From Halichoerus grypus (lineage: Eukaryota; Chordata; Mammalia; Carnivora; Phocidae), in NCBI RefSeq assembly GCF_964656455.1, contig NC_135721.1, positions 50,413,530 through 50,477,529 on the forward strand: a DNA stretch of 64,000 nucleotides, written 5' to 3'. The number at the start of each line of letters is the position of its first letter. Position 1 is the stretch's first letter. Position numbers and translations under genes: made by a program. Below the pieces are notes generated by a model, which was not told the origin of the DNA, made no database searches, and worked only from the letters and a program-made list of their open reading frames with translations. This document shows, one piece after another, positions 22,639-34,310 of this stretch.

Positions 22639-22825
22639 CTCTGCCTCTCTTTTTTCTGAGAGTCTCGAATTCAGGTTTGCTTGGGTCCCCTGGTCCCCTT
22701 TTTGGCAGAGTTCTCATACTAGTTCATTCATAAGTCACTGGTCTGGCTAATATAATATACCTTTTAGCTAAGACACTTATCCTAATTTAATTAGCTGTGG
22801 CAAAGGCAGTAAGGTAATATGATAC

Positions 22826-23690
22826 ATTGCTGGTGGGAATCTAAAATGGTACAGCCATTCTAGAAAATGGTTTGGCACTTTCTTATAAAGTTAAACAAGC
22901 ATTTTCTATATAAACCTACAATCCCACTTCTGAGAATCTACCCTAGAGTAACAAAAACTTGCACTGACACAAAAACCTATACACAGATGTCATAGCAGGT
23001 TTATTTGTAATAGCCCCAAACTGGACACAACCAAATGTCCTTGGAACGGTAAATGGATAAACAAATTTTGTTACATCCATACAATGAACACTAGTCAGCA
23101 ATAAAAAGGAATATATTTTTAAAAAAGGAACACGTTACTGATACATGCTACAACTTGGATGCATCTCAAAACATGCTGGGTGAAAGAATCTGGTCTCAAG
23201 AGGTTACATTCCATGTGATTTCACTTATATAACATTCTCAAAACCACAAAACTGTAGTGATGGAGAGTAGATCAGTAGTTGTCAGGAGTTATAGTTGAAG
23301 GGCAAGTGTGACTATAAAGGGTTAACACAGGGAGTGTTTTGGAAATATAAAACTATTCTTTATTCTGATTATGGCAGTGGTTATACAAATCTATAAATGA
23401 GTTAAAATACAAAGAACTGGGGCGCCTGGGTGGCTCAGTTGGTTAGGCGTCTGCCTTCGGCTGGAGTCATGATCCTGGGATCCTGGGATTGAGCCCCACA
23501 TTGGGCTCCCTGCTCCTTGGGGAGCCTGCTTCTCCTCTCCCTCTACCTGCCGCTCTGCCTACTTGTGCTCACTCTCTTGCTCTCTCTCTATCAGATAAAT
23601 GAAATTTTAAAAAAATCTAAAAAAAAAAAATACAAAGAACTGTAAACCAAACAAAAAAAAAAGAAAGAATAAGCTTCAAGTCAAAATGGT
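22826..23690 (+). mobile_element. L1 ORF2 end and 3' UTR
   Basis: 'cattgctggtgggaatctaa', 'caatcccacttctgagaatc', 'aaatggataaacaaattttg' and 'ataaaaaggaatatat' form the sense L1 terminus, with a SINEC inside. Confidence 0.75.
23420..23626 (+). mobile_element. SINEC
   Basis: The TSD aaaatacaaagaactg is perfect (23,404-23,419 and 23,627-23,642). Confidence 0.95.
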
Positions 23691-24633
23691 CCATCTGAAA
23701 ACAAATAAAAAATACCCTAGAGCCTTGCAAAGAAATCTCTTTATTGCCCAGAGGTAGTGATCTCAAAATGGGTGTGGGTCAGATAATTACTAACCTTAGT
23801 AGGTTACAAAAGCCAAAAGTTCTGCCTCAAGCTAATGTAAAGGAGACACAAACGGGAGATCTGATCCGGGGCCAAGAAGACCCAAAGAATTGGGATAGTC
23901 TGAAGGGCCAGTGTCCCTCATGCCTCCTCCTGCTTCACCCCAACCGATTCTAGGTTGGACAGAGGTGAATACCACATCATAATGAGCCAGCTGAAATGCA
24001 CATGGGGGACAAGGGGAAGATAAGCAGTGCCTCCCCACCTCAGAAATGCCCCAAGACAGAGGCGAAGACTAAAACAGTTAAATTGCGTGAAGGAGCTTAA
24101 CAAAGAGGCCTATTTAAAACTTTATCTGAAACTTAGGATGTATATTGATTTCTTTCTTTTGCTTATAAATATCTTCACTTTATAAAGCCATAGATCATTC
24201 TGTAAAGTGGTTTTCTTCCCCCCACACTTATAAAAAAGATGTTGATCACTGTTAGAGAAAAAAAGGTGAAAATGTTTCTTATTAAGTCAGTGTTACACAA
24301 AGATTATATTAAGAGCCCTCAAATTTTGACTAAACATTGCCAAATTCACTTAAGGATTCTTTGAAAATATAATCCTTGGGCATACTGAATTTGTATTTTT
24401 TTCTGGCCTGGTACCCCTGGCACTTATCACAACTACATACAAGCACCAAGAAAAGAAATGATTTACCAAAAAAAAAAAATCACAAAATCAGAAAGTGTCA
24501 AAAACATTATTAAAGTAATTTTAAAATACTTTTAAAGTACATTATTATTAAAGTTAATTTTTCTAGGAAAATATTTATAACTCATATTACAAAGAACTTG
24601 TTCCCCTATCTAGGACCTGTAAATCAATAAGAA
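23691..24633. other. Unassigned sequence
   Basis: Slightly GC-richer at 23,750-24,060 with short frames on both strands. No domain, promoter or repeat family recognised. AT-rich after 24,120. Confidence 0.4.
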
Positions 24634-24642
24634 AAAAGAACT

Positions 24643-24861
24643 GGGACGCCTGGGTGGCTCAGTCGGTTAAGCATCTGCCTTCAGCTCAGGTCATGATCCC
24701 AGTGTCCTGGGATCGAGTCCCACATGGGGCTCCCTGCTCAGCGGGGAGCCTGCTTCTCCCTCTCCCGCTCCCCCTGCTTGTGTTCCCTCTCTTGCTGTCT
24801 CTCTCTCTCTGTCAAATAAATAAATCTAAAATCTTTAAAAAATAATAAAATAAAATAAGAT
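24643..24861 (+). mobile_element. SINEC
   Basis: Full-length with tail (AAT/AAAAT)n. The TSD is aaaagaact on both sides. Confidence 0.95.
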
Positions 24862-25530
24862 AAAAGAACTCAATAGTAAAATGGGCAAAAGATATGACAA
24901 TGAAAGAAGTATGAAGGGCTATTAAACATGCAACAATGTTCAACTTAACTCATAAGAAAATGTAAATTGAAACTACAGAGATAGTATATCCCCCCATCAG
25001 ATTAGCATAGATCAAAAAGTGTGACTATGTTGGTTAGAGTGTGGGTAATCAGCATATTTTCTTTCTTTTTTTTTTTAAGATTTCATTTATTTATTTGACA
25101 GAGACACAGCGAGAGAGGGAACACAAGAAGGGGGAGTGGGAGAGGGAGAAGCAGGCGTGGGAGCCCAATGTGGGGCTCCGTCCCAGGACCCTGAGATCAT
25201 GACCTGAGCCGAAGGCAGATGCTTAACGACTGAGCCACCCAGGTGCCCCGTAATCAGCATATTTCTATGTGGAATGTAAATTGTTGTGATCTCTATGGAA
25301 GGCAATTCGGCAAATATCTGTCAAATTTACAAAAACACATGCTCTTTGAAACAGCAATTCCACTACTAGGGATTTATCCTATAGATGTACTCATAATTAT
25401 ACAAACATACCAGATTATTCACCGAACACTATTTGTAATTACAAAACATTGCAACATCCTACATTATCCACCAATAAGGAATTAGTTAAACAAACTATGG
25501 TACATCCAACCAATAAAAATACTACCAAGT
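24862..25530 (+). mobile_element. L1 ORF2 end fragment
   Basis: 'gtaaaatgggcaaaagatatg', 'gtggaatgtaaattgttgtg', 'attccactactagggattta' and 'actatggtacatccaaccaa' are sense L1. An 80-codon remnant frame (25,243-25,485) still shows an ORF2 C-end-like AIPLLGIYPID motif. Confidence 0.7.
25060..25249 (-). mobile_element. SINEC
   Basis: Reverse copy inside the L1. The TSD gtaatcagcatattt is perfect (25,045-25,059 and 25,250-25,264). A short segment near the B-box is missing (gcaggcgtgggagccc). Confidence 0.95.
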
Positions 25531-25700
25531 AAATAAAATCTTTAAAAAAAAAAACAAAAGGGGGCCGCCTTGGTGGCTCAGTCAATTAAGCGTCTGCCTT
25601 TGGCTCAGGTCATGATCCCAGGTTCCTGGGATGGAGTCCCGCATCTGGCTTCCTGCTCAGCAGGGAGCCTGCTTCTCCCTCTGCCTCTGCCTCTGCCTCT
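25531..25700 (+). mobile_element. Orphan SINEC tail plus 3'-truncated SINEC
   Basis: 25,531-25,559 looks like the 3' tail of a SINEC (taaataaaatcttt plus A-run) with no body. A SINEC head follows at 25,560 and loses its own 3' end at about 25,700, running into LTR sequence. Confidence 0.8.
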
Positions 25701-25945
25701 TGGTTTGTAGATGCATAACTACAATCTCCTCCTCTACCTTCACATCCCCTTCTTTTTGTGTTGGTCTGTGTCCTTTTCTGCCTCTTCTCAGAAGGCCTTC
25801 ATTAGATTTAGGGTCCACCCTAATCCAGTCCAATCTCATCTCCTTTCTTAGTTACGGCTGGAAAGACCCAATTTCCAAATAAGGTCACATTCTAAAGTTA
25901 CCAGTGGCCATGAATTTTGAGGGACACTATTCAACCCACTATACC
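25701..25945 (-). mobile_element. MaLR LTR fragment (MLT1 type)
   Basis: 'agggtccaccctaatccagt', 'caaataaggtcacattctaa' and 'gggacactattcaacccact' are reverse MLT1 LTR. Confidence 0.7.
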
Positions 25946-26128
25946 CATTACTCCTGCTTTTTCTTGGCATTACACTGGAGGTCCTAGCTAATGAGTTAAG
26001 ACCAACAAAAATGGTATAAAGCTTAAAAAGAAATAGAATTATCACTCTTTGAAGATGATATGACTATGTACACAGAAACTCCAAGGAATCTGCAGATAAA
26101 TAACTAGAATTAATAAGATCGTTTAACA

Positions 26129-26178
26129 GGGGTGCCTGGTTGGCTCAGTTGGTAGAGCATGGGACTCTAGATCTCAAG
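26129..26178 (+). mobile_element. SINEC head fragment
   Basis: Only the first ~45 bp of an older-type SINEC (ggggtgcctggttggctcag). Confidence 0.75.
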
Positions 26179-26784
26179 ATTCCATGTGGACAAAATAATA
26201 AAGCTTTACTGAAAGATACAAAAGAGCATCTAAATAAATGTGAGCTATATACTATGTTCATAGATAGTAACATTCAATACCATATATATAGCAATTCTGC
26301 CCTAAAGACATGTATAAATTCAACTGAATTTCAATCAAAACCTCAACTGCACATTTTTTTACAATCTGATAAGCTAATTCTAAAATCTATATGGAAGAAT
26401 GAGGAGCCAAGCATAGTTAAAACTCTTCTAAGGAAGAAGAATAAGAAGGGGAGAACTGCCCCACCAGGTATCAAGAGGCATTAAAAGTTAATAATATGTT
26501 AAAAAAAAAAAAAAAGTGTGGCATTATGCAGAAATAAACAAAAAACTAATAGGACAAAAAAAGAGAGTTCAGAAAAAGACCTAAGCATTTATAGAAACTA
26601 TAGAAATATAGACAGAAAGTATATATAGATCTATATATCAATTTATATTTATATAAAACAGAGGTGGCATACAGACCAGCAGGGGAAAGGATGGCTTTCC
26701 AAATGGAAAAAACAAATGGACTCCCAGCTCACAACATACCCCCAAATCCATTCAGGTACATTAGATACTTGAAAGTGAAAAGCA

Positions 26785-26979
26785 GGGGCACCTGGCTAAG
26801 CGTCTGCCTTCGGCTCAGGTCATGATCCCGGGGTCCTGGGATCGAGCCCCGCATCGGGCTCCCTGCTCAGCAGGAAGCCTGCTTCTCCCTCTCCCACTCC
26901 CCCTGCTTGTGTTCCCTCTCTCGCTGTCTCTCTCTCTCTGTCAAATAAATAAATAAATAAAATCTTTAAAAAAAAAAAA
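26785..26979 (+). mobile_element. SINEC lacking part of the A-box region
   Basis: The head reads 'ggggcacctggctaagcg', so the ggtggctcagtcggtt segment is missing. The TSD gaaagtgaaaagca is perfect (26,771-26,784 and 26,980-26,993). Confidence 0.95.
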
Positions 26980-27224
26980 GAAAGTGAAAAGCAAAGTGTT
27001 AAAACTTTTACAAAAAACATAGGTAAATGCTTCTACACCCTCAGGATAAGAAAGAATTCCTTACACAACAAACAACACAAACCATAAAAGGAAATATTAA
27101 CGAACTTCCCTACTTAGAATTAAAACTGTTTATTAAAAGATATCAATATTTTTTAAAAAGTTAAAAATTAAGCCACAAAGTGGAAGAATATTTATTTTAC
27201 AAGTAATTAACAAAGGCTTACAAT
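26927..27224 (+). repeat. Local segmental duplication, copy 1
   Basis: From the CT-run in the SINEC 3' end through 'aacaaaggcttacaat', about 97% identical by eye to 31,569-32,090 once that copy's inner SINEC is removed. Confidence 0.85.
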
Positions 27225-27293
27225 TTGGATTTATAAAGAATTCCTGAAAATCAAAGAAATGTTAAACGACCCAATTGAAAAATGAGCAAAAGA

Positions 27294-27497
27294 CGGGCGC
27301 CTGGGTGGCTCAGTCAGTTGAGTGGCTGCCTTCGGCTCAGGTCATGATTCCAGGGTCCTGGGATCAAGCCCCACGTCGGGCTCACTGCTCAGCGGGGAGC
27401 CTGCTTCTCTCTCTCTCTCTCTCTCCCTCTGCCTGCCTCTTTGCCTACTTGTGCTCTCTATCAAAAAAATAAATAAATAAATAAAATCTTTAAAAAA
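27294..27497 (+). mobile_element. SINEC
   Basis: The TSD aaaaatgagcaaaaga is perfect (27,278-27,293 and 27,498-27,513). Confidence 0.95.
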
Positions 27498-27604
27498 AAA
27501 AATGAGCAAAAGATATGGTGAGGCACTTCACAGATGGGGAAGTATAAATAGCCAATAGAAACCTGCTCAATCTCATTAATAATCAAGAAAATGAAAATGA
27601 CACC

Positions 27605-28075
27605 TCAATGAGATTCATTCCATTCAGTCAATGAATATTTATTAAAGTCTAGTGCACACCAGTTATCCTCTAAGCTCTACAGATGCAACAGTGAACAAGA
27701 CATACAAAATCCCTGTCCTTGTGGAGTTCGCTTCCGCTGGAGAAAGGCAGTGCTAATAAGGGCTCTGGAGAAAAATGAAGCAGTGAAAGGGGAGAGGGAG
27801 TGGGAGAGAGGCACATCAAATTTTAAAGGGGATGGACTCAGGGGCTCCTGGCTAGCTCAGTTAGTACAGCGTGCAACTCTTGATCTTGGGATTGTAAACT
27901 GGAGCCCCACGTTGAATGTAGAGATTACTTAAAAATAAAAAAATTTTAATAAATAAATAAACAAACAAAGGGATGGACTAGGAAGGCCTCACAATTCAGT
28001 AAAGGCCTGAAGGAGGTGAAGCAGCCTACCAGGCAGATATCAGGGGGCAAGGACAGAATTTTATGCACACCAACA
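27605..28075 (-). mobile_element. L2, antisense
   Basis: 'gaatatttattaaagtctag', 'cagatgcaacagtgaacaag', 'aatccctgtccttgtggag' and 'aggaaggcctcacaattcag' fit reverse L2, split by the SINEC at 27,839. Confidence 0.6.
27839..27966 (+). mobile_element. SINEC, older tRNA-like subtype
   Basis: Short form ending 'gtagagattacttaaaaa'. TSD aaagg(g)gatggact on both sides. Confidence 0.85.
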
Positions 28076-28229
28076 CTGAAGAGTAAAGCAGACAAAGACA
28101 AACCAATAAGAGATTAAGTAGTAATCACAGAAAGAAAAAAGTACAAGGAACAGTAACATCGCAGAAGCCTAAGAAAAAGACATCTTCCTCCTCAACTTTT
28201 CTAGAGAATCTGAACTCTAGAGGTTAATT

Positions 28230-28350
28230 GGGGGACGCCTGGGCAGCTTAGTCAGTTAAGTGTTCCACTCTAGATCTCAGCTCAGGTCATGATCTCAGGG
28301 TTGTAAGTTGAAACTCCATGTTATAGTAAAATAAATTTTATATTAAAAAA
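28230..28350 (+). mobile_element. SINEC, decayed
   Basis: 'ggggacgcctgggcagctta ... gatctcagggttgtaagttg' with a degraded tail. Confidence 0.8.
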
Positions 28351-28414
28351 TATATGAATATATACAATATCTTTTGGATAGTTTAAGTATTTTACCTAAA
28401 AAGTTTTGTTTTCT

Positions 28415-28630
28415 TTTTTTTTTTTAAGATTTTATTTATTTATTTGACAGAGAGAGAGCTTGCACAAGCAGGAGAAGGAGAGGGAGAAGCAGGCTCCCCA
28501 CTGAGCAAGAGCCAAACCTGGGGCTTGATCCCAGGACTCTGGGATCATGACCTGGGGTGATCCCAAGACTCTGGGATCATGAGCTGAGCCAAAGGCAGAC
28601 GCTTAACCGACTGAGCCATCCAGGAGCCCC
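28415..28630 (-). mobile_element. SINEC with internal 32-bp tandem duplication
   Basis: Reverse SINEC. The TSD aaaagttttgttttct is perfect (28,399-28,414 and 28,631-28,646). Units starting 28,526 and 28,558 repeat the 'tgatcccaggactctggg' block. Confidence 0.95.
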
Positions 28631-28810
28631 AAAAGTTTTGTTTTCTGAACAGTGAATGTACAAGGGTCAAATTTCCTTGGTAGGTAGTTTTAATATGATC
28701 CTGAAATGGTTAGGTAAGTAAAACACAGTATCCTTTAAAATAAAAGCTTCTGGATTATTGAAAAGGTCTTTCTTCTATTCAGACAGAAAATATCTAAAAA
28801 ATAAAAATCT

Positions 28811-29010
28811 GGGACGCCTGGGTGGCTCAGTCGTTAAGCGTCTGCCTTCGGCTCAGGTCATGATCCCAGGATCCTGGGATCGAGCCCCACATCGGGCTCC
28901 CTGCTCTGCGGGAAGTCTGCTTCTCTCTCTCCCACTCCCCCTGCTTGTGTTCCCTCTCTCGCTGTGTCTCTCTCTGTCAAATAAATAAATAAAAAATCTT
29001 TAAAAAAAAT
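28811..29010 (+). mobile_element. SINEC
   Basis: Close to the consensus of the young form. The TSD aaaaaataaaaatct is perfect (28,796-28,810 and 29,011-29,025). Confidence 0.95.
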
Positions 29011-29025
29011 AAAAAATAAAAATCT

Positions 29026-29384
29026 TTCCTACTTGAATCTGGGTTGTTTTTTTTTTTCTTATTTCATTTTCTGGGAATATAACAACCCTACATCCTTTAA
29101 TAAAAATCCACTGTATAAATAAATGCAATCCCTGTCATCTTCTTTTCAGTGACTAATCTAAGGGTGGGAAATAGGAAAACACGACTGACAGAAAAAAAAG
29201 TTTATAAAATACCATCTCCACCAAAGCACCTAAATTTGATTTGGACGTTTTTGTTTTTGTTTTTTAACAAGAGAAAATCCTCAAACAGTTCACTAATCTG
29301 CTTAACGAGTTAAAACAAGGTAATTCTGTAAATTAATAGAAAAAAATTTAAACTTTAATTCCGTAAAAATTTAACAGTTTTATC
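29026..29384. other. Unassigned AT-rich sequence
   Basis: Two T-runs; no gene or family recognised. Confidence 0.4.
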
Positions 29385-29605
29385 TGTCAGGCATTGTTCT
29401 GAGAGATTTTACACACATTATTCATTTAATCCTGAGAATAATTCAATGAAGTGGACAATGTTATAGTCCCCATTCCATGGAAAAAGGAACCAAAGCCCAG
29501 AGTTAAGTAATTTGCTGAATGTCACATAGTTAATAACTGGTGGCCTCTATGTGAACTCAAGCAGTAGGGCTCCATAACCCACACTCTTAATCACATTATA
29601 TTGCT
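29385..29605 (-). mobile_element. MIR element
   Basis: 'caggcattgttctgagagatt', 'ttatagtccccattccatgg', 'cccagagttaagtaatttgc' and 'gtcacatagttaataactgg' form a nearly full reverse MIR. Confidence 0.75.
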
Positions 29606-30366
29606 TTCCTCATATTAGAATGTCTTGGTGGGAGGAGACAGAAGGACAGAGGTCAGAAAAAAGAAAAAAAAAGGCAGAAAGCTAAGAGGCAATATTGGTA
29701 TCTGTTAAGTATCTGATAAATCTGACTGAGAAATCTTTAACTCATCTACCAATATTGCTCTTTTTTTTCAGCTTTATTTTTTTAGCTTTTTTCCTTTTCA
29801 GATTTTTATTTAAATTCTAGTGAGAGCTTTATTTTTATTATGAATAAAATTGTAAGATATTTATACATCATGATGATTTGATATACATATAAATTGTGAA
29901 AGGATTTCTTCCATCTGGTTATCTGTCACTATCTATGTATCTTTTTTTTTAGATTAATACAACAGAGGTTTATTTTTTGCTTGTGCTGCATGGCCAGTGC
30001 AGTTTGGTAAATGGGTTCTGTTCCAAGTAGTTACACAGTGTCCCTGGCTGAGTCCATATGCTTGTGATACTGACATCTTAACATATAGCTTTATATATAT
30101 ATATATGTGATGGATGTGTTAATTAACTATACACACACACATACACACACACACGATACACATACACATATATACACTTTTTTACATATATACATTTTTT
30201 GATGAGAACATTTATTAAGTTTACTCTCTTGGCAAGTTTCAATTATACAATACAGTGTTATCAACTATAGTCACCATGTTTTACATTAGATCCTCAGACC
30301 TTATTCATCTTATAAGCAAGTGTTGCAAAAACTTGCCAGAGCAAGTATTTTGATCATATAAGCTTT
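29606..30366. other. Unassigned AT-rich sequence with CA/TA repeats
   Basis: Includes TA tracts near 30,094 and an ACACAC-rich tract at 30,130-30,175. No gene seen. Confidence 0.4.
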
Positions 30367-30383
30367 GAAATATAGACATTCTT

Positions 30384-30594
30384 GGGGCACCTGGGTGGCT
30401 CAGTCGGTTAAGGGTCTGCCTTCGGCTCAGGTCATAATCCTGGAGTCCCAGGATCAAGCCCCGCATCAGGCTCCCTGCTTGGCAGGAAGCCTGCTTCTCC
30501 CTCTCCCACTCCCCCTGCTTGTGTTCCCTCTCTCGCTGTCTCTCTCTCTCTCTCTCTCTGTGTTAAATAAATAAATAAAATCTTTAAAAAAAAA
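30384..30594 (+). mobile_element. SINEC, young-looking
   Basis: The 17-bp perfect TSD gaaatatagacattctt (30,367-30,383 and 30,595-30,611) and an uninterrupted (TC)n give it a recent look. Confidence 0.95.
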
Positions 30595-30611
30595 GAAATA
30601 TAGACATTCTT

Positions 30612-31568
30612 AAACTTTCTTGTGCTTGTTTTCATCAGGAAACATCTGATCTGAACCGCCTCTCCCAAATCTACCTTTAAAAAAAAAAAAAAAAGGCATT
30701 TTAGAGTTCTTTTGCCATCTTGTGGTCTTTTGCAGTATTGCTACTGAAAACTTCAAACGCCCCTGGGCTGGGCTCCAGAGATAATGTCAATGCCCATCTT
30801 AGGGCTGAGAGTTTGCCTGCTTTTGATCATTTTGATCACCTTCTGTGGGCTCCTAAACTTAGCTCCATCTTTTTAAAAATGTGGTAACCAAAACTGGGCA
30901 CAATCCAGTCTATCTATGAAGTCCCAGACCAATGCTGTCTATGCGCAAAATCTTTCTGAGGAACGCTATCCCAGCAAGCCCTTGCGGGGGGGAAGTCTGT
31001 GTGACTTTTCACAGTTGTACCAGTTGCAAGACAGTTCATGCTGAATTCATTCTGGGTCTCCTTAGTCTAATCCAGTAACACATTGCATCAAATCAGAATT
31101 CTTAAATTAGTACCCTATTTCCTCCTCAGGGCTGGTCTCCCCCTCAAGGCTACCTTCCCCTTTTCTGGAAGGGAGGAGGGACAGGTTGGCACTGGGGAAA
31201 CGGGGCAAGTGCCAGGGGAACACTTCAGGGTGAGGCTCACAGGAGAAGACTGATGAATCCTGTAGGCACATGGACATTTCCTGGCAGCTCCTTGGTGTTG
31301 GCAACTGAGAGCCTAACTTAACGCCCAGATAAAACTCGAGTGCCCCCACCCTAGGGGGGGTCAAACTGCTTTTCTGCCTTGCTTAGGGTCAAACTCATCT
31401 TTGAAAAGCCCTTGAATTCTTTAATCAAATACAGCATACACACTTCTGTATAATCAATCCCAAAGACCTCTACTTCTCCACTCAGCTTTCTTGTGACCTT
31501 ATATTATTTCTTCTTTTTTTCCTCTTATGTTGCCAACTTGAGACAGCAATGATCCCAACCCCTGCCCC
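30612..31568. other. Unassigned sequence
   Basis: Moderately GC-rich at 31,100-31,380, with an 85-codon minus frame (31,107-31,364) that lacks any recognisable motif. No promoter or splice context. Probably non-coding. Confidence 0.4.
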
Positions 31569-32090
31569 ACCTGTCTCTCTCTCTCTGTCAAATAAATAAA
31601 TAAATAAATAAAATCTTTAAAAAAAAAAAAAAAAGAAAGTGAAAAGCAAGCGTTAAAACTTTTACAAAAAACATAGGTAAATGCTTCTACACCCTCAGGA
31701 TAGGAAAGAATTCCTTACACAACAAACAACACAAACCATAAAAGGAAATATTAATGAACTTCACTACTTAGAATTAAAACTGTTTATTAAAAGATAATCA
31801 ATTTTTTTTTAAGATTTTATTTATTTATTTGACAGAGAGAGACTCAGAGAGAGAGAGGGAACACAAGCAGGGGGAGTGGGAGAGGGAGAAGCAGGCTTCC
31901 CGCCGAGCAGGGAGCCTGATGTGGGGCTCAATCCCAGGACCCTGGGACCATGATCTGAGCTGAAGGCAGACGCTTAACGACTGAGCCACCCAGGTGCCCC
32001 AAAAGATATCAATATTTTTAAAAAGTTAAAAATTAAGTCACAAAGTGGAAGAATATTTATTTTACAAGTAATTAACAAAGGCTTACAATC
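31569..32090 (+). repeat. Local segmental duplication, copy 2
   Basis: Begins inside a SINEC 3' end with no SINEC body, then continues through the same L1 sequence as 26,980-27,224, ending at 'aacaaaggcttacaat'. There is no poly-A at the distal end, so this was not retroposed. A SINEC (31,804-32,000) entered this copy only. Confidence 0.85.
31804..32000 (-). mobile_element. SINEC inside duplicate copy 2
   Basis: Reverse SINEC flanked by aaaagataatcaattttt / aaaagatatcaatattttt. Absent from copy 1. Confidence 0.95.
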
Positions 32091-32360
32091 ATACTTTTAA
32101 TCATACAGTATTTTCTTCTGTTTGAAGATCTGTAAGGGTGGTTCTTTGCTTGACCCAATAACTCAGGAACTCTGGCATGTCATGGGTGAGGACCAAATAT
32201 ATTAAAAATCCTGCAATTTGTGTGACACCCTCTTAAAACAAATAGTCCTACACAATAGTTAAGAAAACCACTACTGTTCATTTGGCTGGCCTCCTGTATT
32301 ATGCATAATTCTTCTTTATAAATGGTCAATAAAACCCTTAAAATTATTTGGACGCTATTT
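32091..32360. other. Unassigned sequence
   Basis: No gene or repeat recognised. Confidence 0.35.
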
Positions 32361-32499
32361 CCATAGACTGTTACAGGATGGCATATATACCCACAATGTG
32401 GGGAAAATGGCTTTTTACCTATATGCTTTAGTTAATTTTGAGTAACTTAAGTGAATATGTGATGACATTCCACTGTATCTATTCCTCTACCCATTTTTA

Positions 32500-32668
32500 T
32501 TTTTATTTTATTTTATTTTATTTTATTTTATTTTTAGAGAGGGCAGGGGGGTGGGGAGGGTAGAGGGAGAGGGAGGGAAACTTAATGTTAAATCTTAAGA
32601 GATCATGACCTGAGCCGAAATCAAGAGTTAGACATTTAACTGGCTGACTGAGCCACCTGGGAACCCCT
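32500..32668 (-). mobile_element. SINEC, older, with (TTTTA)n tail
   Basis: Decayed reverse SINEC. TSD tacccattttta at 32,488-32,499 and 32,669-32,680. Confidence 0.9.
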
Positions 32669-32769
32669 TACCCATTTTTACACATGCTGTTCTGCACATT
32701 GTTTGTGACTTAACAATAATTCTTTGAGGTTATTTTATATTAGTACAGAGAGCTCCACCTCATTCTTTT

Positions 32770-32958
32770 TTTTTAAGATTTTGTTTATTTATTTGACAGA
32801 GAGAGAGACAGCACAAGTAGGCAGAGTGGCAGGCAGAGGGAGAGGGAGAAGCAGACTCCCTGCTGAGCAGGAGCCTGATGTGGGGCTCCATCCCAGGATC
32901 CTGGGATCATGACCTGAGCTGAAGGCAGCCGCTTAACCGACTGAGCCACCCAGGCGCC
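32770..32958 (-). mobile_element. SINEC
   Basis: Reverse copy flanked by ctccacctcattctttt / ctctacctcattctcttt. Confidence 0.95.
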
Positions 32959-33257
32959 CTCTACCTCATTCTCTTTAGTGACCGCAGAATACTTCATTTT
33001 ATGGAGATAGCCTACAATTTACTTAACCAGTCTTTGTGGAAGGATTTAAGCCAAAGAGTATCATAATGAAATGTATGTTTTGAAAAGGTCATTCGAGCTG
33101 GTAATTGCCAGGTATCATTCACTGTGGAAAAGGGCTTGAAGATTTGCAATAGTTGATGTGAGGATACCAGCAAGAGGATACTACCACAGTATTCCTGGTG
33201 AGGAGTAATCTCTTTTTATTGTTGCTCTGTAATAATTCCTTAGCAGGTCTGAATCTG

Positions 33258-33318
33258 GGAAGGAAGGGAGGGAGGAAGGGAGGAAGGGAGGAAGGGAGGG
33301 AGGGAGGGAAAAAGAAAG
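33258..33318 (+). repeat. (GGAA/GGGA)n purine tract
   Basis: About 60 bp of ggaagggagg-type units. One strand is pure purine. Confidence 0.9.
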
Positions 33319-33777
33319 GTAGGTTTACTTTGCATTTCCCTAGTCACTAAAGACACTAAGCACCTTTTTATATGTGTGCTGGCTATTTGGGTAGCTGCTT
33401 TTGTGAAGTCCTATTTAAGTCTCTTGCCTATTTTTCTTTTGGATTGTTTACCTTTTTCTTACTGACTTGTAAGCATTCTTTCTATATTCTGTATATATAT
33501 TGTTTAGTACTCTCCATTAGAGTTTTCCAAATACTAACATCTCCCTCACTGTGACTTGTCTTTTTACGCTGTCTTTAATGGTGCCTTTTGATGAACAGAA
33601 TACTTTGATTTTAATGTAGTCCAATTTATTTTTCTCTTTACAATTAGTGTTATATGCATCCTATTTGGAAAAAAAAAAAAAAGTCTTTTACTGTAAAAAA
33701 GGTTATGAAGACCTCCCCTATATTATCACCCAGGAACTTTATTGCTTTGCTGTTGACATTTAAAACTACCATCTACT

Positions 33778-33975
33778 TTGAGGCACCTGGGTGGCTCAGT
33801 CGGTTAAGCGTCTGCCTTCGGCTCAGGTCATGATCCCAGGGTCCTGGGATCCAGTCCCGTGTCCGGCTCCCTGCTCAGCAGGGAGCCTGCTTCTCCCTCT
33901 CCCTTTGCTGCTCCCCCTGCTTGTGCTCTCTTCTCTCTCTCTCTGTCAGTAAATAAATAAAATCTTTAAAAAAAA
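33778..33975 (+). mobile_element. SINEC
   Basis: TSD taaaactaccatctact / taaaactaccatccact. Confidence 0.95.
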
Positions 33976-34087
33976 TAAAACTACCATCCACTGGAATTAT
34001 TTTTTTTTTAATAGTGTGAACTTGGGTCAAGTTTTGGTTTGGTTTTTAATTTTGTATCTTTATTTCTTTCTTTAAAAAATAATATCT

Positions 34088-34310
34088 GGGGCGCCTGGGT
34101 GGCTCAGTTGGTTAAGTGACTGCCTTCGGCTCAGGTCATGATCCCAGGGTCCTGGGATCGAGTCCCACATCAGGTTCCCGGCTCAGCGGGGAGCCTGCTT
34201 CTCCCTCTGACCCTCTCCCCCTCATGCTGTTTCTCTCTCGCTCGCTCTCTAATAAATAAATAAATAAATATTTTTAAAAAAATCATTACTCTAAAAAAAA
34301 ATAAATAATA
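34088..34310 (+). mobile_element. SINEC with (AAT)n tail
   Basis: Full-length. The tail runs into an (AAT)n tract up to 34,327, which blurs the right TSD (taataatatct). Confidence 0.9.

Larger units (their letters stand above)
25950..27604 (+). mobile_element. L1 ORF2 fragment, sense, with SINECs
   Basis: 'ctttgaagatgatatgacta', 'tacacagaaactccaaggaa', 'agctaattctaaaatctatatgg', 'ccaaatccattcaggtacat' and 'attgaaaaatgagcaaaag' follow ORF2 order. 26,980-27,224 is the source or sister of the copy at 31.6-32.1 kb. Confidence 0.75.

Noticed and set aside
31107..31364. 85-codon minus-strand frame in GC-richer sequence
   Set aside because: No recognisable domain and no CpG or splice support.
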